DNA of 20,379 nucleotides from SIG622 sp045604705 (GTDB lineage: Bacteria; Bacillota; Clostridia; Oscillospirales; CAG-382): the NCBI GenBank assembly GCA_045604705.1, contig JAZUOO010000067.1, positions 1 through 20,379 of the forward strand, read 5' to 3'. The position numbers and the translations under genes were made by a program. Below the pieces are notes generated by a model. It was not told the DNA's origin and did not search any database. It was given only the letters and a program-made list of their open reading frames with translations. Positions 7,218 to 15,894 of the stretch are shown here, piece by piece (positions within the stretch are counted from its first letter, which is position 1; every line of letters starts with the position of its first letter).

Positions 7218-7868
7218 TTAATAGTTTTCTTCACGAAGCTCAAAGTAGCTCTGAGGATGTGCACAAACAGGACAGACCTCCGGAGCCTTCGTGCCCACAA
7301 CAATGTGTCCGCAGTTGCGGCATTCCCAAACCTTGACTTCGCTTTTTTCAAATACCTTTGCGGTCTCAACATTTGAGAGAAGCTTTCTGTATCTCTCCTC
7401 ATGAGTCTTTTCAATCTCCGCTACCATTCTGAATTTAGCCGCAAGCTCTGTAAAACCTTCCTTTTCGGCAGTGTCTGCAAAGCCCTTGTACATATCCGTC
7501 CACTCGTAGTTTTCACCCTCAGCCGCATGAAGCAGATTCTGTGCAGTATCACCGAGACCGCCCAATTCTTTGAACCACATCTTAGCGTGTTCTTTTTCGT
7601 TGTCGGCAGTCTTCTGGAAAATAGCCGCTATCTGTTCAAAGCCTTCTTTCTTTGCCTTGGAAGCAAAATAGGTGTACTTATTTCTCGCCTGAGACTCACC
7701 TGCAAACGCAGCTTCAAGATTCTTTTCCGTTTGGGTACCGGCATACTTATTTGTTGCAGCTATTTCTTCAAGTTTATCACCTGTTGCCTTACATTTGGGA
7801 CAAATAGCCGGTTCTCCGTCCGGAACATCAAAAACGATTCCGCAAACCTTACACTTATACTTTTTCAT
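7218..7868 (-). CDS. rbr: Rubrerythrin with rubredoxin-like domains at both ends (NADH-linked peroxidase component)
   Basis: This is a 216-residue cytoplasmic protein that would reduce hydrogen peroxide in an anaerobe. The N-terminal rubredoxin-like domain has CKVC (Cys6, Cys9) and CPKC (Cys23, Cys26). The central ferritin-like diiron domain (about 45-165) has LEAAFAGESQARNKY with Glu58, EKEH (Glu91/His94), Glu122 and EKTH (Glu153/His156). The C-terminal rubredoxin-like domain has CRNC (183, 186) and CPVC (199, 202). Classical rubrerythrin carries only the C-terminal rubredoxin and reverse rubrerythrin only the N-terminal one, so this protein combines both layouts. The start ATG has GAAAGGAAG about 8 nt upstream. 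The gene is monocistronic, with its own terminator and a candidate promoter, and faces the SOD gene. Confidence 0.95.
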   Translation of the reverse strand: MKKYKCKVCGIVFDVPDGEPAICPKCKATGDKLEEIAATNKYAGTQTEKNLEAAFAGESQARNKYTYFASKAKKEGFEQIAAIFQKTADNEKEHAKMWFKELGGLGDTAQNLLHAAEGENYEWTDMYKGFADTAEKEGFTELAAKFRMVAEIEKTHEERYRKLLSNVETAKVFEKSEVKVWECRNCGHIVVGTKAPEVCPVCAHPQSYFELREENY

Positions 7869-7912
7869 AATAACAACTTCCTTTCTATGTCAATAATACT
7901 TTTTATAGACAA

Positions 7913-7940
7913 ATTCTACCACATTTACCTGAAAAATAAA
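7913..7940 (-). promoter_or_regulatory. Candidate rubrerythrin promoter (extended -10)
   Basis: On the minus strand TAGAAT (7918-7913) is preceded by TGG, an extended -10. A weak -35 TTTATT (7940-7935) lies 16 nt upstream. The predicted start would be about 40 nt before the ATG. No clear PerR box was identified. Confidence 0.45.
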
Positions 7941-8002
7941 GCACTAAACTTTACTTATTTGTTAAATCATACTTAGTATATCCCAAATTTTAAAAAAAAT
8001 TC

Positions 8003-8032
8003 AAAAAAAACGGCTGCCAATAACGACAGCCG
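8003..8032 (-). terminator. Strong terminator of the 1593-aa SLH protein gene
   Basis: On the minus strand CGGCTG (8032-8027) and CAGCCG (8016-8011), extendable by one A-T pair, form a GC-rich stem followed by eight T residues (8010-8003). It starts about 38 nt after the stop codon. Confidence 0.9.
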
Positions 8033-8070
8033 TAATTCCGAATAAAAATTCTAAATTATGAATTCTTAAT

Positions 8071-11000
8071 TTACCTAATGTCTTCCCACTTATACTCATA
8101 TCCATTCTTATCCAAGAAATAATTATGAGTGATCGTAGCTTCAAGAACATCAACATAATACCATTTGGTCTTATCAAGGTCATTAAAAGGGGCAACCTTC
8201 AGTGACTTGACATAGTCCACATCAGGCTTTCTGCCAAGTATAATGTTCATGACTTTCATAACTTCAGCTCTGGTTATCTGGTTCTCGGGTCTTACTGTTC
8301 CGTCCTCATAACCGTTTAAGAAGCCTGCCGAATAGAGAGCCATAATATCGTCAAATGCCCAATGCTCCTGAGAGAGATCCGGGAATACGTTAGCATCCTT
8401 TGAAGCGGGGAGAGCAGTAAATCTTCTTATGAGAGCCGCAAATTCTGCACGTGTAAGATTATTGCAGGGTTTGAAATCTCCTTCGGGATAACCTTTGATA
8501 ACACCGTGTGCAGCCATATACTCAATATCCGTTACCGACCAGCGGGTTTTATCAACATCCGGGAACACCTCACCGGTAGTCTTAAAGGGTTCTTCGTACT
8601 GTTTGTTCTTAACTCTGTAAAGAATAGCCGCCATTTCTTCTCTGGTGATATGTCCGTCAGCCTGAACAGAACCATCGGGGTAGCCGTTTATGTAATTGAC
8701 GTGTGTAGGATGCTCAAATCCGAAATGGTCATACGTATACTTTCTCTCGGTTACTGTTGAACCGCCTCCACCTCCGCCTCCGACTACTTTTGTGGGAACG
8801 TTATAGAAGTATGTCTGAACCTTGCCGTAAACTCCGTCGGGGCAATCTTTATAATTTCCGGCAGAGCATTCATCACAGTTATCATCGTCACAGGCACTGA
8901 AGTATACAGCCTTTACTGTTGTTTCATTTGTCAGCACAAAATCATCCTCTGTGCCGGTGTAAGCCTCTCTTGCAGGGTTTTCAGGATCTGAGGGATCGCT
9001 TCCGTCAAGAGTATAGTAAAGGATATAGGTGTCATCACCTTCATAGTCATTTATGAGATAGTAGGAAGTATATTTTTCATATTCAATTTTTGTGGGATTC
9101 GCAAGTGCAAGAGATGTGAGTGGGACTTTCAGATGAATAAAATCAATGTAGAATATTCTCTCACTGTTTTCTATCTCAGTTTCATCCTTGTCAAGAAGCC
9201 ATGCGATAATGGTAATGTCTTCCATTGTACCGTTAACAAAAATGGGTGCTGCACTGTCAAAGGTGTAGTCGCTTGTTTCAGCTTTTTTGCCGTCTACAGT
9301 ATGGTATATGTAACGATAACGAATGATTGCGTTCTTGTTATTGGTAAGAAGCTTTATACCATTTGCATACTCACCGGTTGAGAGAACGTGAGCGCTGATT
9401 CTGGACACATCGTATGGTGTTGCGATATAAACATTACCGCTTGTTGCATCCGGGTTCTCAATAGTATAACTGTTAGTTATGGTCTGACTTATTCTATTGG
9501 TTTCTTTGCTGTAAACATACGCGTTCAAAGACATGGAGTTATTGATTTCAAGCTCATCACCAACATTTTCGTCGTTTACATTATAGTGGATGTCTTTCTT
9601 GAAATTATCGGCTCTATAGAAAATATAGTAATTATCGTCACCGGAGCTGTTCTTGAGCTTATTCCCGGGAGCTCTTGAATCAAACTCAATTCTTGTTTTC
9701 GGAGTATCAAACTGTGTGGAATACGTACCTGCAGGAAGGGTAATTACCGGAGGTAGCGGAACAAAGTTGTAAACGTAACTTGTTACGGGGCTGTAGCTTT
9801 CGTCTTTTTTTGAACGGATAAGAAGTACCGTATCGCCCGTAAGCTTTACATAGTCACCGTCATAATCAGTCCAAGCGTCATCGGTATCAAACTTGTACTG
9901 AATCGTGTCACCTGAGTTAAGCGTATAAAGCTTAATTCCAAGTACCGTACTCTCGTCACCCTCGTCTTCGAATACCGCTATTTCCTCGTAAGTGCCGGAA
10001 TATTTGTCCGGGAAAGGAGAAGCAAGATAATTTTCGTTGTTTGAGAGTGAATAAATGTAGGTGTTGGGCTCACTTTCAATACCGTCAAGCTCTGCCTTGA
10101 TGTGGAGAATTGCAGGGGAGCTTATCGTGCCCGCATTTTCTTTTCCGAGTCCCATTGTGCAGTCGGGATCAAGATAAGCGTTACCTGTGTTCGTGTCAAT
10201 ATAGAAGATTTCGTCAGTAGCTTTAAATTCATTCTCGAACTTTTCGTCGCCTTCGCCGATTTCATACTTGACAGTGCTTCCTGCTACCGCATTAACCATA
10301 ACAATCGGCAACTTGTCACCGCTGACACTTCCTCCGGGAGAAGCAATCGGAGCTTCGGGAGTAACAATATACTCAAAAATACCGATGTCACTCTTAACGC
10401 CGAAGTCATTTATTGCAATCGCCTTGATTATTGTATGTCCTTCAATGTTAATGGGGTTGCCGTCGTAAGGCTTTGTTTCCTCATCGCCGGGGGTGGGATC
10501 TTTTTTGTATGTACCGTCGTAGCATATAGTGTAGTATATCTGTGTTTCGCCGGTAGTCGGAAGAAACTGTGTTGAATAAGGAGATCCGCCAATTTCGTGT
10601 GTGTAAAAACCGGGAGCAAGCGTAGGAACGGGTGTTGCCGGCTTTGTGGTTACAACATCATAGGCATGAGTTACAATATTTGAATAGTTATTTGAATTGT
10701 TCTCTCCATCCTTAAGAACGACAGCGGAAATTACCGTATAATCATTGATTGTAATTGTTGCAGAGTCGCTTTCTTCATCGGCGTGGATTCTGGTGGCACT
10801 TGTTATTGGGCTTGTGCCGTCAAGGGTGTAATAAAGGTCGAATCTATGTGTTGTGGAGGTAAATATAGAATTAAGGCTTTCGGGGGTGTAAACAGTAACC
10901 TTATCTGTACTTGTAAACTGTGTTGATTCGGGGGCAAACTGCGGTGCAAGGGGCTTGATTTTGTATATAAAGGTATAAGGGGCACCTTCATTGCCGTCGG

Positions 11001-12852
11001 AATCTACAGCCTTCGCAAGGATATGGGTATCGGTATCAACCACGAGGGATTTTTCGGGTTTCCATGTTTTTCCGTTGTCTGTGCTGATCAGAACATCCTT
11101 TTCCGGGTCATGGGGGATGATAGTTACATTTACACTTCCCTCATATACACCGGAGGGATAGAATGCGTCAACACCGAAGTCGTCACTCATTGTAAAGATA
11201 TAATAGAATGATGTAATATCACTGTATACACCGTCATACTTGGCAACGGCTCTTATGGTTGTATCTTTGTAGAGTGCAAGCGGAATTTCCGGATCATAAA
11301 GAATGCCGTTTACTATAGGATCTGATTGATCTGTGGTGTAGTAGATTTGTGCACCCTCGGTTTTTGTTGTAAGCTCTACTTCAATCTTTTTGTCGTATGT
11401 ACCTGACTTGTGGCTTGATTCTACAGCCTCGGGCTTAATAAGGAGATAGTAAACGGACACATCCGAAACCTCACCGGTAAGCATATTTCTTGTATAAAGT
11501 CTTACGGTTTCGGTTGTTTCAATCGAAATACTCTGTGTTGCCTTGGGGAGCTTTACCCATTCTGTTGAGGGGTCGGGATCTTTATCTTCATCCGTGAGAT
11601 TTTCGTCAAGCTCAAGAGTTCCGAAGGTATAGAATATTTCGTTCTGGTCGGCAATGTTGCTGTAGGGAGTGTTCTCCGAAACAAGAACGCTGAACGCCTG
11701 TGATTCTCTGTGAATATTGGGGAGAAGAATTGTTGTATCTGCGGAGTCATACAGCACGGGAGCCTTTGGAACTATCTGATATTTGTAAGTAACTGTGTTA
11801 CTGTAACGATTGTCCGCAATTCTCTTTGCGTATGTCTCAATTTCACTTGTTCTTTCAATTTTGATTTTTTCGCCCGGCACGTACTTGTAAACAGTGTTAC
11901 CGCCGTCCATGGAGTAGTAAATGTCGCACCCCTCTTCGGCTTCCAGTGTAATAAACTGTGTATCTATATACTTGCCTGCATCAGGTGTGGCAACAGGCGG
12001 ATCGGGCTTGAGCTTATCCTTGATGATGATCTGGTGATGACCGCCGTATTCGGTATCAAAAAGGAATGTCTGTGAAAATTCATCTGAGGTATTTTTTGCA
12101 AACAGCTCCAGTGTATATTCATCTGCACCGTCAACGTCAATGAATACCTCTGTGTTACCTGTCTTAAGGGGAGTAAGGGGAAGCTTTGCAAGGTTATACC
12201 ATGCAGGAATAGGGTTTCCTTCATCGTCAAGGGGTTCCTTTTCCATGGGAAGCCATGAACCGCTGAAGAAAATTGTTGCATAAGCTGATCTGTAGCTTTT
12301 GCCGTTTATTACAACTGTTCCGGTGCTTCCGTGCTTGTAGGGGAAATAACCGGGCTTCTGAGGAGTGTTGTCAACTTCTTCCTTATCCTCACCGCTTCCT
12401 ACTTCTTCCTTATCACTTCCACTTTCCTCAATATTTACATCCGGGACAGTGTAGTCAATGGGAGCTGAGGGATCGTTTACCAACGCAAAGAACGCAGGAT
12501 CAAAATATATCTTTATCGTATATCCGTTAAGATCATAATGAGGCTCAAGATGCTTCAGAGGTTCTTCCTGCACACTTGCATCATAATCACCCTTATTGGG
12601 GTTGTCGACAGCAAAGTATATATCCGCTGTATCACCCATATAGACAGTACTTACATTCGGGGTAACCGTTGGATTTACACCCTGTGCATGAAGATATACG
12701 GTTCGTAAGCTTTTTCCCGAATCCTGTTGGGAGTACATTTCACTGAAAAGTCCTGCATCATTGTTATGACCAAATGCAAAACCGGTAAATGACATTGTCG
12801 AGAGAAGCAACGCCATACTCATCAGAAACGATAGTATTTTTGTCTTTATCAT
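8071..12852 (-). CDS. 1593-aa secreted SLH protein with cohesin-like N-terminus and tandem chitobiase-C-terminal-like beta modules
   Basis: A signal peptide occupies residues 1 to about 27. Residues about 58-280 resemble a cohesin-like beta fold (MGDTADIYFAVDN, then NGYTIKIYFDPAFFALV), interrupted by an acidic insert. From about 285 to 1350 there is a string of roughly ten beta-sandwich repeats. Typical repeats read P-x-A-P-x-x-x-P-x-G-x-Y, IYYTxDGSDP or YYTLDGTSP, then TTIRAVA and YSNIVTHAYD. This is the signature of chitobiase/beta-hexosaminidase C-terminal (CHB_HEX_C) domains. A seven-glycine linker (about 8765-8785) precedes three SLH domains with INGYPDGS, VIKGYPEGDF and FLNGYEDGTV turns. 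No enzyme domain is present, so it is probably a structural or adhesive wall protein. The ATG has AAAGGAG 6 nt upstream. I see no strong promoter in the 208-nt gap upstream, so it may be read from the preceding gene's promoter. Confidence 0.9.
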   Translation of the reverse strand: MIKTKILSFLMSMALLLSTMSFTGFAFGHNNDAGLFSEMYSQQDSGKSLRTVYLHAQGVNPTVTPNVSTVYMGDTADIYFAVDNPNKGDYDASVQEEPLKHLEPHYDLNGYTIKIYFDPAFFALVNDPSAPIDYTVPDVNIEESGSDKEEVGSGEDKEEVDNTPQKPGYFPYKHGSTGTVVINGKSYRSAYATIFFSGSWLPMEKEPLDDEGNPIPAWYNLAKLPLTPLKTGNTEVFIDVDGADEYTLELFAKNTSDEFSQTFLFDTEYGGHHQIIIKDKLKPDPPVATPDAGKYIDTQFITLEAEEGCDIYYSMDGGNTVYKYVPGEKIKIERTSEIETYAKRIADNRYSNTVTYKYQIVPKAPVLYDSADTTILLPNIHRESQAFSVLVSENTPYSNIADQNEIFYTFGTLELDENLTDEDKDPDPSTEWVKLPKATQSISIETTETVRLYTRNMLTGEVSDVSVYYLLIKPEAVESSHKSGTYDKKIEVELTTKTEGAQIYYTTDQSDPIVNGILYDPEIPLALYKDTTIRAVAKYDGVYSDITSFYYIFTMSDDFGVDAFYPSGVYEGSVNVTIIPHDPEKDVLISTDNGKTWKPEKSLVVDTDTHILAKAVDSDGNEGAPYTFIYKIKPLAPQFAPESTQFTSTDKVTVYTPESLNSIFTSTTHRFDLYYTLDGTSPITSATRIHADEESDSATITINDYTVISAVVLKDGENNSNNYSNIVTHAYDVVTTKPATPVPTLAPGFYTHEIGGSPYSTQFLPTTGETQIYYTICYDGTYKKDPTPGDEETKPYDGNPINIEGHTIIKAIAINDFGVKSDIGIFEYIVTPEAPIASPGGSVSGDKLPIVMVNAVAGSTVKYEIGEGDEKFENEFKATDEIFYIDTNTGNAYLDPDCTMGLGKENAGTISSPAILHIKAELDGIESEPNTYIYSLSNNENYLASPFPDKYSGTYEEIAVFEDEGDESTVLGIKLYTLNSGDTIQYKFDTDDAWTDYDGDYVKLTGDTVLLIRSKKDESYSPVTSYVYNFVPLPPVITLPAGTYSTQFDTPKTRIEFDSRAPGNKLKNSSGDDNYYIFYRADNFKKDIHYNVNDENVGDELEINNSMSLNAYVYSKETNRISQTITNSYTIENPDATSGNVYIATPYDVSRISAHVLSTGEYANGIKLLTNNKNAIIRYRYIYHTVDGKKAETSDYTFDSAAPIFVNGTMEDITIIAWLLDKDETEIENSERIFYIDFIHLKVPLTSLALANPTKIEYEKYTSYYLINDYEGDDTYILYYTLDGSDPSDPENPAREAYTGTEDDFVLTNETTVKAVYFSACDDDNCDECSAGNYKDCPDGVYGKVQTYFYNVPTKVVGGGGGGGSTVTERKYTYDHFGFEHPTHVNYINGYPDGSVQADGHITREEMAAILYRVKNKQYEEPFKTTGEVFPDVDKTRWSVTDIEYMAAHGVIKGYPEGDFKPCNNLTRAEFAALIRRFTALPASKDANVFPDLSQEHWAFDDIMALYSAGFLNGYEDGTVRPENQITRAEVMKVMNIILGRKPDVDYVKSLKVAPFNDLDKTKWYYVDVLEATITHNYFLDKNGYEYKWEDIR

Positions 12853-13012
12853 TTTTTCTCCTTTGTTGTTTGCTGTAGATATTGGAGCGTTAAGTTAAAA
12901 AGCAAATATCAAGCAAGACTGTTAAGGTTTTTGCCGTTGCTCGCTTAAACTCCGTTGTTTTTTAGAGGTATTCCCCCTTCAAAACACCCGTAATAAATAT
13001 CGTATGCTTTGA

Positions 13013-13044
13013 AAGAGTGGTAGATGTGAATCTCCCAAACTCTT
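13013..13044. other. Imperfect intergenic hairpin between the two large SLH genes
   Basis: AAGAGT (13013-13018) and ACTCTT (13039-13044) can pair, with an inner AGAT/ATCT stem. On the minus strand it follows the 840-aa gene's stop but lacks a T-tract, so it is at best a weak or partial terminator, or an mRNA processing or stabilising structure. Confidence 0.35.
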
Positions 13045-13060
13045 GTGTTATATCTTGTTT

Positions 13061-15583
13061 TTACTTCATAAGATCGAGAAGTCTTGCGCACATAACTGCA
13101 ACCTCGGCTCTTGTAGCATTGTTCTTGGGATTTACCTTTCCGTCGGAACCGTTGATTATACCTGCCTTAACCATGGAAGCCATAGCGGATACGGCGTAAT
13201 CTGAAATGTCTGCCTTGTCTGTGAAGACATCAAGAGGAGCTGTTTCCGATATTTCCGCAATGTAACCCTTTGCAAGGAAAGCACGGTATGCAAGTGTTAT
13301 AAGATCCTGTCTTGTAATTGTTTCCTCGGGTCTGAAGTTTCCTTCGCTGCCTTGTGCGATACCTGCCGCCTTGGCTATACCGATTGCATCTGCATAGTAA
13401 CTGTCAGCGGGAACGTCTGCGAAGTTTTCGGTGTATTCGGCGGTAAGTCCGAGCATTCTTACGAGAATGAGGATAAAATCGCCTCTCTTGATATTGTTTG
13501 CAGGAGCAAAGGTTGTGGGAGAAGTACCGTTGATAATACCCTTCTCTTTGAGCGTGTAAATTGCTTCGGCAGCCCATGTATGATTACCAAGGTCGGAAAA
13601 CTCTGCGGCTGCGCCTGTATTACCTGCTTCAATATCCTTGTATATTGCGGTAAAAGTAATATTAGCGTTAACTAAAACGTTTGTGGGATTAATAAACGAT
13701 ACGCCGTTATCTCTTGACCAGCCTGCAAATTCCTTGCCTGCGGGTGCCTTAACGGAAGGAACGCTCTGAGGTTTTGAGCTCTTCTCAACCTTTAAAGTGG
13801 CAGAGCCGGAAACAAGCGTACCCTCGCCGATGTTGAATGTTACGGTGTAATAGGTGGGAGCAGCAGCACCACCGCCGACACCACCGCCGACACCACCGCC
13901 GACACCGCCACCGCCACCGCCACCGCCACCGCCGGTGGATTTAGTAGATGTCTGTTTGATTTCGGAGTACTCACCAAGACCGTTAGCGTTCTTCGCTGCA
14001 ATACGGAAATAATATGTGGTATTGCTTGAAAGATTTGAAAGTGTTCTCGAAAGAGCTGTTTTGTTATTGATGGTTATTTTACTTGCAAGATTGGAACTGC
14101 TTGTGCCGTAATCTATCTGATAACCGGTAATTTCGGAACCGCCGTTTTCGGGAGCTGTCCACTTAATAACAAACGATGATGTGGTAATATCGGAAGTGCT
14201 GATGCCTGTTACTTTTCCGGGAACCGAAGTTGTCTTTGCACTTGCGGTTGCCGCCTCGGAGGAACCGTTTTCATTCTCTGCCGTTACGCTGAAGTAATAT
14301 GTAGTATTAACATCAAGCTCATTTATTGTTACGGTTGCAGCCGATGCATTAACCGATTTCTTGGAATCAAGTTTGTTTTCTGCCTTGCCGTAGTTAACGG
14401 TGTAACCCGAAATCTCCGAACCGCCATTTTCGGGAGCTGTCCATGTGAGAACAACGCTCTTGTCGCTGCCCACAGCTTTAAGGTCAGAGATTTTCTCAGG
14501 TACGGTGGCTTTATCTTCTATGTTTTTAAATGCTTGTGCATCAAATTCATTGATTTTTCCGTCGCGGTTGAAGTCGCAGGCAGAGTTTTGATTGTTTTCT
14601 GCCATTACCTCATAGAAAAGATCCTTGTCAACCACCGTAACATAACCGTCACCGTTGACATCACCGGGAATAAAGTCTGCATTTGTGATTTCAAGAGGTT
14701 CATCAAAGGTAACGTTTTTAATTACCACGGGAGCATAACCGATACCTGAGATTTCGACCGTATATTCATCGTCTGCAAGAACTGTATTTTCGATTATAAA
14801 TGTGGGATTCTCTAAGGCGGCGTTGCCATCTCTGTGACCGCCGTTACTTATATAGGCATTGTTAAGAATGGTATAAATTGTATAACCCTCATTTTTATTA
14901 GAGGTGATTCGGAGCTCAACATCGCTGCTCTTATAGCCTGAACTTACGACCCCCGCAAAACCGATTTCATCATCCATTATAAGCTTTATGACAGCTAGTT
15001 TACTCTCTACAGCCTTATCACTCGCAGCTACCGTAATCGATGCTGCTTCTTTTACGGGAGTAATATCATCCATACCTAATGCACCGCACCATGTGTTTTC
15101 CAAATCATTCATTTCAAGAGTGACTTCTTCACCCGGGTCACCCTCAAAGGTAAGTACAAAAAGGTCTGTGGTTTCGGATAATTCGAGAGTCGGTCTTCGG
15201 TATATAATACTGGGCTTAAGTGTCTTTTTATTGCCCTTTGAAGAGTTAATCTGCGCCGGGTTCGGTGTAACAAGGGAACATTCCGGCGGGTTATTTTCAC
15301 CTTCAAGGAACTTGATTGCCTTGTATTTCAGATCGCCGCTGAATTGGAGCGTTGTCTGCACATAGGAAACAACATTGCCCTGTGCGCCTTTTACGCTGAC
15401 TTTAATCTTTGCTTCACCTTCGAGCGCATTTTCATTGGGATCGGCTGTAACGTCCGTGAAGACAATCTCCATAGCCTGTGTCTGTGAAGGTGTTGTATCT
15501 TCCTGCGCCGCACAAATGCTTACAGCTCCGAACAACATGGTTAAAGCAAGGATAGCAAAAAATAATCTTCTTTTCAATTTCAT
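13061..15583 (-). CDS. 840-aa secreted SLH protein with cohesin-like, dockerin-like, FN3 and InlB-type repeat modules
   Basis: A signal peptide (1 to about 26, ending SICAA) is followed by a cohesin-like beta domain (about 35-180) and a CarboxypepD_reg-like segment (about 185-295). A dockerin-like pair of calcium-loop repeats, GDVNGDGYVTVVDKDLF and CDFNRDGKINEFDAQAF, lies at about 300-360. Two FN3 domains follow, with near-identical WTAPENGGSEI-[ST]-GY cores (about 362-545). Then come a glycine/valine linker, an InlB/Listeria-Bacteroides-type repeat (YTVTFNIGEGT to FTAIYKD) and three SLH domains at the end. No catalytic domain is seen. The protein could be a wall-bound scaffold or adhesin; the dockerin and cohesin-like parts suggest protein-protein docking, but binding partners are unknown. 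GGGGAGG sits about 6 nt before the ATG, and a perfect promoter lies upstream. Confidence 0.92.
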   Translation of the reverse strand: MKLKRRLFFAILALTMLFGAVSICAAQEDTTPSQTQAMEIVFTDVTADPNENALEGEAKIKVSVKGAQGNVVSYVQTTLQFSGDLKYKAIKFLEGENNPPECSLVTPNPAQINSSKGNKKTLKPSIIYRRPTLELSETTDLFVLTFEGDPGEEVTLEMNDLENTWCGALGMDDITPVKEAASITVAASDKAVESKLAVIKLIMDDEIGFAGVVSSGYKSSDVELRITSNKNEGYTIYTILNNAYISNGGHRDGNAALENPTFIIENTVLADDEYTVEISGIGYAPVVIKNVTFDEPLEITNADFIPGDVNGDGYVTVVDKDLFYEVMAENNQNSACDFNRDGKINEFDAQAFKNIEDKATVPEKISDLKAVGSDKSVVLTWTAPENGGSEISGYTVNYGKAENKLDSKKSVNASAATVTINELDVNTTYYFSVTAENENGSSEAATASAKTTSVPGKVTGISTSDITTSSFVIKWTAPENGGSEITGYQIDYGTSSSNLASKITINNKTALSRTLSNLSSNTTYYFRIAAKNANGLGEYSEIKQTSTKSTGGGGGGGGGGVGGGVGGGVGGGAAAPTYYTVTFNIGEGTLVSGSATLKVEKSSKPQSVPSVKAPAGKEFAGWSRDNGVSFINPTNVLVNANITFTAIYKDIEAGNTGAAAEFSDLGNHTWAAEAIYTLKEKGIINGTSPTTFAPANNIKRGDFILILVRMLGLTAEYTENFADVPADSYYADAIGIAKAAGIAQGSEGNFRPEETITRQDLITLAYRAFLAKGYIAEISETAPLDVFTDKADISDYAVSAMASMVKAGIINGSDGKVNPKNNATRAEVAVMCARLLDLMK
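13868..13933 (-). repeat. Glycine/valine-coding tandem microsatellite inside the SLH gene
   Basis: On the plus strand three copies of the 12-mer ACCACCGCCGAC are followed by alternating ACC/GCC triplets. The minus strand therefore reads ten Gly, then VGGG three times. Units are multiples of three, so copy-number change would alter linker length without breaking the frame. Confidence 0.85.
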
Positions 15584-15667
15584 AAAAATCCTCCCCGAAA
15601 ATTTAATATCCGAATTTCAAATACAAGTGTTAAAATATACCTGTAATATTATGAATTTACACGCAAA

Positions 15668-15696
15668 ATTATAGCATAAAATGCGTTATGTGTCAA
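15668..15696 (-). promoter_or_regulatory. Perfect-consensus SigA-type promoter for the 840-aa SLH gene
   Basis: On the minus strand TTGACA (15696-15691), a 17-nt spacer and TATAAT (15673-15668) with an upstream TGC (extended -10). The predicted transcript starts near 15661, giving a leader of about 77 nt. The spacer contains the dyad GCAT-TTT-ATGC, which could be a repressor site. Confidence 0.85.
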
Positions 15697-15734
15697 TACA
15701 GAAACAAAAAATTAATCATTTAGACAGAAATATG

Positions 15735-15764
15735 TTATATTTATTCACAATTTTGTGGTATAAT
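15735..15764 (+). promoter_or_regulatory. Candidate mgtE promoter (extended -10)
   Basis: TATAAT (15759-15764) is preceded by TGG, an extended -10. A partial -35 TTATAT (15735-15740) lies 18 nt upstream. It is divergent from the SLH promoter at 15668-15696 and implies a leader of about 180 nt. Confidence 0.6.
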
Positions 15765-15842
15765 ATATCTTGCAGTTTTGGCGCTTTGAGATGCATTGTG
15801 GTCTAAAAAGTGTGATACGTTTTTTAAATTAATGTGAAAATA

Positions 15843-15894
15843 CCTGCCATAAAAATATAATATTGAAAATTAAATGTTGAAATTATAACGCAGG
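15843..15894 (+). promoter_or_regulatory. Structured segment of the mgtE leader
   Basis: CCTGC (15843-15847) can pair with GCAGG (15890-15894), and TATAAT (15856-15861) with ATTATA (15882-15887). A small CGCA-GGAAA-TGCG hairpin overlaps the 3' arm as an alternative. mgtE genes in Firmicutes are often controlled by Mg2+-sensing leaders, but I could not match the M-box core here. Only a structured leader is claimed. Confidence 0.35.

Noticed and set aside
7401..7976. 191-codon open frame on the plus strand over the rubrerythrin gene
   Set aside because: It lies antisense to a clear rubrerythrin with all its motifs, is Phe/Leu/Ser/Cys-rich without family signature, and lacks a ribosome binding site.
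10102..10575. 157-codon plus-strand frame inside the 1593-aa gene
   Set aside because: It is a shadow of the opposite strand, rich in Cys/Phe/Val from complementing Thr/Asp/Tyr codons, with no ribosome binding site.
13868..13933. CRISPR array or mobile-element repeat
   Set aside because: The units are 6-12 bp, contiguous and in frame, without spacers; they encode a Gly/Val linker.
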